A stretch of 64,000 nucleotides of DNA, from assembly GCA_050011315.1 (NCBI GenBank), contig JBEKJI010000004.1:124001-188000 (forward strand), given 5' to 3'. Every line of letters starts with the position of its first letter. Within the stretch, counting starts at the first letter, position 1. The stretch is from Fen-549 sp050011315. Its GTDB lineage: Bacteria > Actinomycetota > Thermoleophilia > Gaiellales > Gaiellaceae. Below, one piece after another: positions 57,438 to 64,000 of this stretch. The notes under the pieces were generated by a model, which did no database searches, was not told the DNA's origin, and saw nothing but the letters and a program-made list of their open reading frames with translations. Position numbers and translations under genes: made by a program.

Positions 57438-58777
57438 GGGACTCCTCGAGCGCGAGCGCTTAGGACCGCACCGTTCGCATGAACAAGGGACACCGGAGCC
57501 GCCTGTTTGTTTGGGGACAGTGACGCGATGAAGATCCCGATGATGAGTCCCTGAACGGCGTCGAGCGAGTAGGTAATGGTGAACACGAACTGGGCAAGCA
57601 AGAGAAGTCCGACGCAGGTCGGCGTCAGTCCCGCGCGAGAAGCGAACTCGCCGCGGCGGCTCCAGAGTACGAGCCCGAGCGCGACCAGCACAACGACACC
57701 CGGGAGTCCGGAGCGGAGGAACTGCTCGACGTAGAGGTCGTGGGGCGAAACGCCTATCGAAACGGAGTTAATACTCCGTTCCCAGCTGGCGCCGGCAGGC
57801 ATGCCGAATACGCTGTCGCTCAGCGAGTGGTGGCTTGCGATCAACTCCCTCCAGCCCGTGAGCCGCCACTGGAGCGTGCTGTTGGCTTGGGTCGTTTCGC
57901 GCGCCGACGTGCTCAGGACACTGCTCTGAAAGAAGCCCCATAGGGCGAGAGGCACGATGAGGAAGAGAAGACCTGTCGCCCCGAGCACCAGTGATTCTGC
58001 GTCGCGTATACGATGGTTTGACCACCTGGCAAACCCGATCAGGCCGACGGCGAGACCGGCGACCCAGACCGTTCGTTGCTGGAGGGCAACGCACCCAGCC
58101 ACGGCTACAGCCACGAGCCAGACACTGACTCGCGGCGACGGCCAGCGAAGCGCGATTAACAGGACGGCTGACTCGAGGATGACGAGGGCGCCGGCGGCGA
58201 CAACCGGACGCGAGTCTACGGGGATCCCGTTCCGGAGGGCGTGCTGCGTGACACTCCGTAAGCCATCGGTTGCGAAGTAGAAGAACGCGATCGCAACGAG
58301 CACACACCCTGTCCCGGCTATCAAGCGCCAGACGCGAGCGTCCCAGCCATGCGGAATCGTCGACGCGTAGACGAGCGGCGCAAGGAAGTAGAGAGAAGCG
58401 CGACTATTGTTGGCGCCGGTCTGAAGGCCGAAGTCCAGTACGCCGCGGGAGAAGTTGACAGCGAAGAGCAGAACCAGGGCCAGACCCAAGCCTCGTGCAA
58501 GGGTACGAACGCCCAGCGTGAGCGCGCGATGGACGCCAATGAGTAGGAATGCGACAGAGAGAACGTCAAGCGCGTGGATCTTGAGATTCCCATGAGGGAT
58601 TCCCGCGACGGAGAGCGCGGGATCAAACGAGTCACGCATACCTCGCGTGACGACAAAGACAGCGAGGAGTATGGAGACAGCAGCGAGTGGGCTTCGAAGA
58701 ATGAGATAGAAAAGCGGTACGATGACCGCACCGGCAACGAGAGCCACAAATATGAGATGGGAAAAGTCGAAGGCCAC
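57434..58777 (-). CDS. Wzy-like O-antigen polymerase
   Basis: A 447-residue membrane protein with about 11 helices, of the O-antigen ligase/polymerase group. The signature PHDLYVEQFLRSGLPGVVVL lies after the large external loop at about residues 280-350. The N-terminal half is hydrophobic with few motifs, as is usual for polymerases. It is between GT4 and GT2 genes and would link repeat units on the outer face after the flippase acts. The start is GTG 58777. The 156-bp upstream gap to the GT4 gene contains no gene. Confidence 0.85.
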   Translation of the reverse strand: MAFDFSHLIFVALVAGAVIVPLFYLILRSPLAAVSILLAVFVVTRGMRDSFDPALSVAGIPHGNLKIHALDVLSVAFLLIGVHRALTLGVRTLARGLGLALVLLFAVNFSRGVLDFGLQTGANNSRASLYFLAPLVYASTIPHGWDARVWRLIAGTGCVLVAIAFFYFATDGLRSVTQHALRNGIPVDSRPVVAAGALVILESAVLLIALRWPSPRVSVWLVAVAVAGCVALQQRTVWVAGLAVGLIGFARWSNHRIRDAESLVLGATGLLFLIVPLALWGFFQSSVLSTSARETTQANSTLQWRLTGWRELIASHHSLSDSVFGMPAGASWERSINSVSIGVSPHDLYVEQFLRSGLPGVVVLVALGLVLWSRRGEFASRAGLTPTCVGLLLLAQFVFTITYSLDAVQGLIIGIFIASLSPNKQAAPVSLVHANGAVLSARARGVP

Positions 58778-58933
58778 AGCTATTCCAATCCCTCGGCCTT
58801 TTTTCTCCAGCTACTCAAACGATCGCGAGTGAAAGAAGGGGAAAGCCAGTATCTTGGCCCGTTGGCAGGAATGCTCGGGAGAAAAGCGGTGGCGCTTGCG
58901 CTCGATAACAAACACATCGGAGAAGTAACGTCG

Positions 58934-60142
58934 TTAGTTTTCATCCGTCGAATTACGAACTGCGGTCGAATAGATGGTTGCGAGATCGCGGCTGACTCGC
59001 TCGACACCATACGCCTCGGTTATGGATTCGGGCTCGGGTCGAGCTGTTCCGAGACTGAGGAGTGCGTTACTCAGGCCGGAGACAATCTGTTTCGTTGTCG
59101 TTAGCGGTACGAGGACAAATGAGCTGCCGGCAGCCTTGGCGAGCTCGGCCGGTCCGCCTTGATCGAGCGCTATCACTGGCAGACCTAACGCTTGGGCCTC
59201 GATCGACACCGTAGGCCCATCGTCGCGGAGACTCGGAACGAGGAGAACGTCAGCGGTCCTCATCATCTCCCAGAGATCGTGCTGCGACACGCGCGTAACG
59301 AACTCGACGCGCGAGTTGAGCTCCAGCTTCTCGGTGAGCGCGCGCAGCCGAGATAAGTCAGGCCCTGAGCCAACTACCTTTAGCCGCCATTCGGGCGCCG
59401 TCGCCAGCGCGCGAATCGCAAGGTGCTCTCCCTTCCACGGGAGTAGACGACCCGCTAGGACGGCAATATGAGAGCCGTCTTCTCGTTTCGCCACCCCGAT
59501 GGCAGCTCGCAGTTTCTCGGGAATCGTCAGGTTATGGCGGACAACGGCCTTGCGCCGGTAGCGACGTGGGAGCGCATATAGCGTTGACTTTTCCAGGACT
59601 ACTATCACGTCTGCTCGGCGCCAAACTGCTCGTATCACGGGATTGATGTGAGCGACCAGCTGACCGATTCTGCGAGCGACTTCTTTACAGGCACCGCGCG
59701 GGCCGAGCGACGGGAGCAGGTGCACGGGTACCTTCAGCGCGCCGCCCACGGGACCAAGCACAAAGGCGGCGTCCTTCTGGAAGGTAAGCGCTGGATACCA
59801 GCCGTTCGCCCAGGTCAGATGGTGGACGACGTCGAAACCGACTTCGGCGTGCAGCGCGCGCGCTCTCCGCGCTGCGGCCAGTTGCCAGAGCGTGTAGTAC
59901 GTTCGATACCGCCGACCCAATAGCCCGCCCAGCTTCGCCCAGCGAGGTAAGTCAACGTAGACGAACCGGGGCACGGCCTCCGTTTTCCCTCGTAGTGCTT
60001 CTTCCACGACCTCCGCGACGTGGGGCCGCGTGAGTACCCAGACTTCGTTGCCAACAGCCGCCGCATTCACCCATGCCCAACCTATCCCGGGTTCGCTACC
60101 GAAGCGCGGATCGCAGGCGTAGGCTGAAATCAGTACTTTCAC
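58934..60142 (-). CDS. GT4 glycosyltransferase
   Basis: A 402-residue retaining transferase. MKVLISAYACDPRFGSEPGI is the acceptor-side start shared by a GT4 subgroup with a Gly-rich 'GSEPG' loop; HIAVLAGRLLPWKGEHLAIR and LLVPSLRDDGPTVSIEAQAL are donor-side motifs, the second replacing the usual E-G with D-D-G. The GTG start overlaps the wecG-like stop (GTGA). It would add a sugar after the WecG-family transferase in the lipid-linked assembly. Confidence 0.9.
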   Translation of the reverse strand: MKVLISAYACDPRFGSEPGIGWAWVNAAAVGNEVWVLTRPHVAEVVEEALRGKTEAVPRFVYVDLPRWAKLGGLLGRRYRTYYTLWQLAAARRARALHAEVGFDVVHHLTWANGWYPALTFQKDAAFVLGPVGGALKVPVHLLPSLGPRGACKEVARRIGQLVAHINPVIRAVWRRADVIVVLEKSTLYALPRRYRRKAVVRHNLTIPEKLRAAIGVAKREDGSHIAVLAGRLLPWKGEHLAIRALATAPEWRLKVVGSGPDLSRLRALTEKLELNSRVEFVTRVSQHDLWEMMRTADVLLVPSLRDDGPTVSIEAQALGLPVIALDQGGPAELAKAAGSSFVLVPLTTTKQIVSGLSNALLSLGTARPEPESITEAYGVERVSRDLATIYSTAVRNSTDEN

Positions 60143-60891
60143 GTTCGATCTCTTCGCAATCCACCGGCTACCACACGTATAAGGAACTCCGAGTTCGTAC
60201 GCAGATATCGGGGGCCGAGCCGCGTGGGCTCGCTAGCGAAGCGGAACAGCCACTCGAGCCCTGCTCGCTGCATCCAGACCGGCGCCCTCTTCTTCGTGCC
60301 CGCGTGAAACTCGAACGCGGCGCCAACCCCGAGCACCAGCGCCGGCGCCAGAGCGGCCGCGTTCCGATACATCCAGAGCTCCTGCTTAGGCGCGCCGAAG
60401 GCGCACCAGACGATGTGCGGGTCGGTCTCGCGGATCTGAGGCACTACGGCGTCGAGCGCCGCTTGGTCGCCGAACGGCCCGAGAGATCCGACCAGCTCGA
60501 TGCCCGGGAAGCGCCCGAGCAGGCTCCGCTCGAGCTTCACCAGAACCTCCTCCGTCGAGCCAAGTAGGTAGTGCCGCATTCCACGAGCGATTCCGCGCTC
60601 GATCACCGCCGGCATCAGGTCGATCCCACAGACCCGCTCAGTTCCAAGCACCCCCGAGCGCTTCAGAAGCCAAGCGATCGGGACGCCGTCCGGGAACACG
60701 GCCCAGGCCTCGTCGAGAGCGGAGTGCAGCACCGGCTCTCGGCGAGGGGTCATGAGCACGTGCACGCTGCAAAGCACCGCGTAACCGCCAAGTCTCTCGA
60801 GCGCCCGCTCAATCACCAGGTCGGCTGCGCTATCGAAGGTGCCCGTGTAAAAACGAACGCCTAGCGCCTCACCGGTCGCAAAGTCGTTCAT
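60139..60891 (-). CDS. WecG/TagA/CpsF-family glycosyltransferase
   Basis: A 250-residue GT26 enzyme. Family motifs are clear: WAVFPDGVPIAWLLKR with the catalytic Asp region (DGxPI), VWCAFGAPKQELWMYRN, and GVGAAFEFHAGTKKRAP, then GLEWLFRFASEPTRLGPRY. These enzymes add ManNAc or ManNAcA (or glucose) as the second sugar on undecaprenyl-linked primers. It fits the wecB epimerase at 51257, which would supply UDP-ManNAc. It is nine bp after the phosphoglycosyl transferase gene and overlaps the next GT4 by four bases. Confidence 0.93.
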   Translation of the reverse strand: MNDFATGEALGVRFYTGTFDSAADLVIERALERLGGYAVLCSVHVLMTPRREPVLHSALDEAWAVFPDGVPIAWLLKRSGVLGTERVCGIDLMPAVIERGIARGMRHYLLGSTEEVLVKLERSLLGRFPGIELVGSLGPFGDQAALDAVVPQIRETDPHIVWCAFGAPKQELWMYRNAAALAPALVLGVGAAFEFHAGTKKRAPVWMQRAGLEWLFRFASEPTRLGPRYLRTNSEFLIRVVAGGLRRDRT

Positions 60892-60900
60892 CGCCGCTTC

Positions 60901-62433
60901 CTAGACGGCGCCGCCCCGCACGAGAACGGGGATCGTCTGCAGCGTCAGCTTGAGATCGCGGCCCAGCGACCAGCTCGTGACGTAGCGATAATCGAGCTCC
61001 ACCATCTCCTCGAACGGGATATCGTCGCGACCGAGCACCTGCCAGGGGCCGGTGACGCCGGGCTTGAGGTCGAGCCGGTGCCGCGCCCACTCGGTGACGA
61101 AGGAATCCTCGTCGAGCGGCAGAGGTCGTGGACCGACCATACTCATCGCTCCGGTACAGACGTTCAGGAGTTGGGGTAGCTCGTCGAGCGAGTAACGGCG
61201 CAGGAAACGCCCGACCCGTGTGACTCTCGGATCGCCGGCGATCTTGAGTAGGAAATGATCGTCACCGTTCCCGGCGTGCTTGCTCAGGTGGCGAAGCTCG
61301 GCCCTGCGGGCATCCGCGTCCACCTGCATGGTGCGGAACTTGAGGATCCGGAAGGTCTCGCCCTTGCGCCCCATGCGCACCTGTCTGAAGAAGACTGGCC
61401 CGCGTGAGTCGAGCCTGATGGCGACGGCGACCAGGCAGAAGAGCGGCGCGAGCAGCAGCACCCCTAGCGCCGAGAACGTCAGATCCATCGCTCGCTTGAA
61501 CAGGAGCGAGGACCTCGACAGGCGGGCCGGGCGCAGGCCGAGCAGAGGCAGGCCTTCGATCGAGTGAATGTCCATGCCCGGCGAGAGCGCTTCGTGGAAA
61601 AAGGGAACGACGTCGATCTGGACGTTGAGCTCGCGCAGCTCGCGGATAAGGTGCACTACCCGCTCGCGCTCGGCGCTCGGAAGCGCAACGATCACGCGCT
61701 CCACGCCGAGAGTGCGTGCAAGCAGCGGTGCCGTCGCCAGCGACGAGAAACGCGGCGGGCCGGCCGCATCCTCCGTTCCTGTATGTACATCGATCGCGTC
61801 GTCGATCACACCGACGAGCTGGAGGCCGTACTCAGGATGGCGGCGCACTTTGCGTGCGATCAGCTCGGCCACGCCGCCACTGCCGACGACGATGGTGCTC
61901 TGTAGATAGCTCGCGCTTCGGCGGCAGGCGATGCGCCCGAGCACGCGCCCCAGCGACATGAAGGCGACGGCGGCGAGCCAGAAGATCGTCATCTTGAGCC
62001 GGTTCGGATCGACCGTCCCCGAGAGCGAGCCGGCGAAGAAGGTGACGCAGGTGCCGATCGTGACGAGGTGAAAGACGCCGCCGAAGTCGTCGATGGTCGA
62101 GTTATCGGTTCGCTCCTCGTCGCGGGCGTAGAGCCCGTAGAGGCGAGCCGCGACCACCCAGAGCGGCAGCACGAGCAGGAAGAGCAGCCACTCTTCCTTC
62201 TGGCCCACCGCGTTCAGGCCACCCGACGAGGGAGCGGCGAACTCGGCCAGGAGGAAGGCGCCGCTGAGGCCCAGGACATCCGCCGCGAGCAGGACCCTGC
62301 GCACCAACCAACCGCGGCGGTGCGCTCTCGCGACCGGGGAGGCGCCGAAGAGAGGTGACGCCGAGGACGAGATTTCGTCCTCTAGTCGAGCGACGAGCTC
62401 GTCGTCGAGCGGAGAGTTCGAAACCGTAGTCAT
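60901..62433 (-). CDS. Undecaprenyl-phosphate sugar phosphotransferase (EPS initiation)
   Basis: A 510-residue polyprenyl phosphoglycosyl transferase of the WbaP/WcaJ type. Four or five N-terminal helices, a soluble Rossmann-like domain (IVVGSGGVAELIARKVRRHP at about 180) and a C-terminal catalytic domain: KRAMDLTFSALGVLLLAPLF, GPVFFRQVRMGRKG, ILKFRTMQVDAD, YSLDELPQLLNVCTGAMSMV, GPRPLP and LKPGVTGPWQVLGR. It transfers a sugar-1-phosphate to undecaprenyl phosphate and starts repeat-unit synthesis. The ATG overlaps the upstream BY-kinase gene's stop (ATGA), which fits phosphorylation control. Confidence 0.95.
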   Translation of the reverse strand: MTTVSNSPLDDELVARLEDEISSSASPLFGASPVARAHRRGWLVRRVLLAADVLGLSGAFLLAEFAAPSSGGLNAVGQKEEWLLFLLVLPLWVVAARLYGLYARDEERTDNSTIDDFGGVFHLVTIGTCVTFFAGSLSGTVDPNRLKMTIFWLAAVAFMSLGRVLGRIACRRSASYLQSTIVVGSGGVAELIARKVRRHPEYGLQLVGVIDDAIDVHTGTEDAAGPPRFSSLATAPLLARTLGVERVIVALPSAERERVVHLIRELRELNVQIDVVPFFHEALSPGMDIHSIEGLPLLGLRPARLSRSSLLFKRAMDLTFSALGVLLLAPLFCLVAVAIRLDSRGPVFFRQVRMGRKGETFRILKFRTMQVDADARRAELRHLSKHAGNGDDHFLLKIAGDPRVTRVGRFLRRYSLDELPQLLNVCTGAMSMVGPRPLPLDEDSFVTEWARHRLDLKPGVTGPWQVLGRDDIPFEEMVELDYRYVTSWSLGRDLKLTLQTIPVLVRGGAV

Positions 62434-64000
62434 TGGCCTTCCCTAGACTGCACGTCCGCCGCCTCGCCGGACTGCACGTCCGCCGCCTCGCCGGACGGGA
62501 GCCGCCCGTAGCCATAGCGGTGGCCGTATCCGTAGCGGTGGCCGTATCCGTAGCGCTTCCCTTCTTCGGCGCCCGCGAGGACGAAACCGAGTTTTGTCGC
62601 CGGACACTGGCCGAGCGTCCGCGCGAGCTCGTGGAGGGTTCCTTGGTGCAAGCGATCCAGCCGAGCGACGATGATCATCGCATCCACCCGTGTGCTCAGC
62701 ACCATCGCGTCGCCGACACCGAGGAGCGGCGAGGAGTCGACGATCACGACTTCGGCGAGGTCTCGGAGTTGAGCGATCAGATCCGCGACTCCCTGTAGAC
62801 CGACGAACTCGCCGGGGCTGGGCGGAAGCGAGCCAGATGGGAGAACCGTGACGGAACCTTGCCTCACAGGTCGAGCGCCGGATGATTTCTCTTCGACTGC
62901 CCGGTTCTTCGCGCCGTCGATCACGCCGATAGACGTAATCGCCTGCTCCAGCGTTGCCGCACCGAGCACGACGTCGGTCAGCCCCGGGGTGTCTCGGAGT
63001 CCGAAAAGCGAGGCGATGCAGGGCCGGCGCAGATCGAGGTCGACCAGAATCACTTTTCGTCCGGCATGCGCAAGCGCCAGAGCGAGGTTCGAAGCCGTCG
63101 TTGTTTTTCCCTCGCTCGCCAGCGCGCTCGTGACCATGATCGTCTTGGTATCTCGCTCGAGACTGACGAAATCGAGGTTGGCGCGAAGCATTCTGTAGGC
63201 CTCGCTCCCGATCCCATGCGGCTCGGCGAGCATAACGAGCTGCCCTGCCCGCTCTATCTCCTTCGGAGGAGCCGGCAGCCGGGCGATAAGCGGCAGTCCG
63301 CCGAGCTCGCGTCCAACCTCCTCGGCCGTGCGCACGCGCGTATCGAGCGCCTCGTAGAGGAAGGCGAGCCCGATCCCGAGCACCAGCCCGAGCACGCCGG
63401 CGAGGATGCCGTTACGGCGCGTGCGCGGCTGTACGAGCACCGCCTTGCCGGCGTCGCGAATGACGTAGGCGTTCGAGGTCTGCAGAGCCTCCATCTCACG
63501 TAGCTGCTGGTAGCGGTCGGCGAGGTTGGCGTAGAGCCGGCCGCTCGCCTGCCCACTCGCCTTCAGGGCGTCCATCTGCTGCTTGACTCCGCGCTCGGCC
63601 CGGACGACCGACGAGGTGTCGAGCTGGCCGCGGTAGACCGTGTACTGGCGGGCATAGATGCTCGTGAGCCGGGACGCCAGCTTCGGTTTCGGATCGGTGA
63701 CCTTGAAGACGAGCAGATCTGCATTCACCTTCGTGGCCACGGACGAGCGCGAGAGGAATTCATCCGCGCTTCGCGAGCTGAGCCCGGCGGCGGCAAGGGT
63801 GCGAGTTGCGATCGCAGGGGCGCGGGCCAGATCGGCCTGGGTTTGCGCGACTCTATCGGCTTGCTGACCGAGGTTCGGATCGGTGACGCCGGTCAGATTC
63901 GCGGCCAGGTTCTGGCGGCTGAGCAGTACCTCGGCCGAGGCCTGGTAGAGGCGCTCCTGCCTGAGCGAGAAGAGCACCGCCGCGAGTGGCACGATGATCA
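62430..64000 (-). CDS. Wzz/BY-kinase chain-length regulator (N-terminus outside window)
   Basis: A partial protein of at least 520 residues, still open at the window edge. Seen: the end of a Wzz-like periplasmic domain (RQERLYQASAEVLLSRQNL), a second helix (GILAGVLGLVLGIGLAFLYE), then a bacterial tyrosine kinase domain with Walker A SALASEGKTTTASNLALALA, A' motif VILVDLDLRRP and Walker B VVIVDSSPLLG. The tail is Tyr-rich (YGYGHRYGYGHRYGYGR), the usual autophosphorylation cluster, followed by two copies of SGEAADVQS. It sets chain length and couples it to export. It leads the EPS operon; its promoter lies outside the window. Confidence 0.92.
   Translation of the reverse strand, partial: IIVPLAAVLFSLRQERLYQASAEVLLSRQNLAANLTGVTDPNLGQQADRVAQTQADLARAPAIATRTLAAAGLSSRSADEFLSRSSVATKVNADLLVFKVTDPKPKLASRLTSIYARQYTVYRGQLDTSSVVRAERGVKQQMDALKASGQASGRLYANLADRYQQLREMEALQTSNAYVIRDAGKAVLVQPRTRRNGILAGVLGLVLGIGLAFLYEALDTRVRTAEEVGRELGGLPLIARLPAPPKEIERAGQLVMLAEPHGIGSEAYRMLRANLDFVSLERDTKTIMVTSALASEGKTTTASNLALALAHAGRKVILVDLDLRRPCIASLFGLRDTPGLTDVVLGAATLEQAITSIGVIDGAKNRAVEEKSSGARPVRQGSVTVLPSGSLPPSPGEFVGLQGVADLIAQLRDLAEVVIVDSSPLLGVGDAMVLSTRVDAMIIVARLDRLHQGTLHELARTLGQCPATKLGFVLAGAEEGKRYGYGHRYGYGHRYGYGRLPSGEAADVQSGEAADVQSREGQ

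Overview
The window is high-GC DNA with long, tightly packed genes, many GTG starts and many 4-bp ATGA/GTGA overlaps. The content (NarL-type two-component system, LuxR-type large ATPase regulators, secreted beta-propeller and collagen-like proteins, Ala/Arg-rich hypotheticals) fits a high-GC actinobacterium, most likely class Thermoleophilia (Solirubrobacterales/Gaiellales-like). That placement is an inference; no rRNA or tRNA gene was recognised.

Layout. 0.4-6.3 kb: a CapA-like metallophosphatase lipoprotein translationally overlapped with the first of two tandem DUF3160 lipoproteins. 6.4-10.4 kb: NUDIX hydrolase, then a minus-strand operon of ABC ATPase, ABC-2 permease, histidine kinase and NarL-type regulator. 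10.8-18.2 kb: small membrane and metal-ribbon proteins, a membrane GAF-GGDEF diguanylate cyclase, an isomerase-fold protein with a coupled small basic protein, a membrane protein and 3-methyladenine glycosylase I. 18.2-19.5 kb: MFS transporter.

19.5-35.5 kb, the most distinctive region: a minus-strand array of three related cassettes. In transcription order each has (i) a LAL regulator (AAA ATPase plus LuxR helix-turn-helix) or its remnant, (ii) a conserved block of about 115 bp carrying two CCACACAAAATGAG-like direct repeats exactly 22 bp apart, (iii) a large secreted beta-propeller protein (double seven-bladed FG-GAP with Calx-beta; six-unit FG-GAP with collagen-like Gly-X-Y; double six-bladed PD40) and, in two cassettes, (iv) a hairpin and a 91-residue DUF4242-like gene. 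The layout suggests each LAL protein controls its neighbouring surface protein through the paired repeats. I do not know this as a described system.

35.6-41.6 kb: glyA with a ZTP (pfl) riboswitch in its leader, a LysR regulator facing a frameshifted aldo/keto reductase and its intact paralogue, an ATC-hydrolase-family protein, and a VapBC-type toxin-antitoxin pair. 41.8-47.2 kb: PfkB sugar kinase, a secreted SGNH-like protein with a PsbP-like lipoprotein, and a clan-A-like glycoside hydrolase flanked by 108-bp inverted copies of a dispersed repeat. That mosaic repeat family also occurs near 10.6, 13.2 and 40.9 kb.

47.7-64 kb: an exopolysaccharide locus. A minus-strand operon entering from the right edge encodes a Wzz/BY-kinase chain-length regulator (cut by the window end), the initiating phosphoglycosyl transferase, WecG/TagA/CpsF transferase, several GT4 and GT2 glycosyltransferases, a Wzy-like polymerase and a Wzx-like flippase. 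It converges on plus-strand genes for an O-antigen ligase with a TPR-like tail, a methyltransferase and UDP-GlcNAc 2-epimerase. Together these can prime, elongate, flip, polymerise and length-control a surface polysaccharide.
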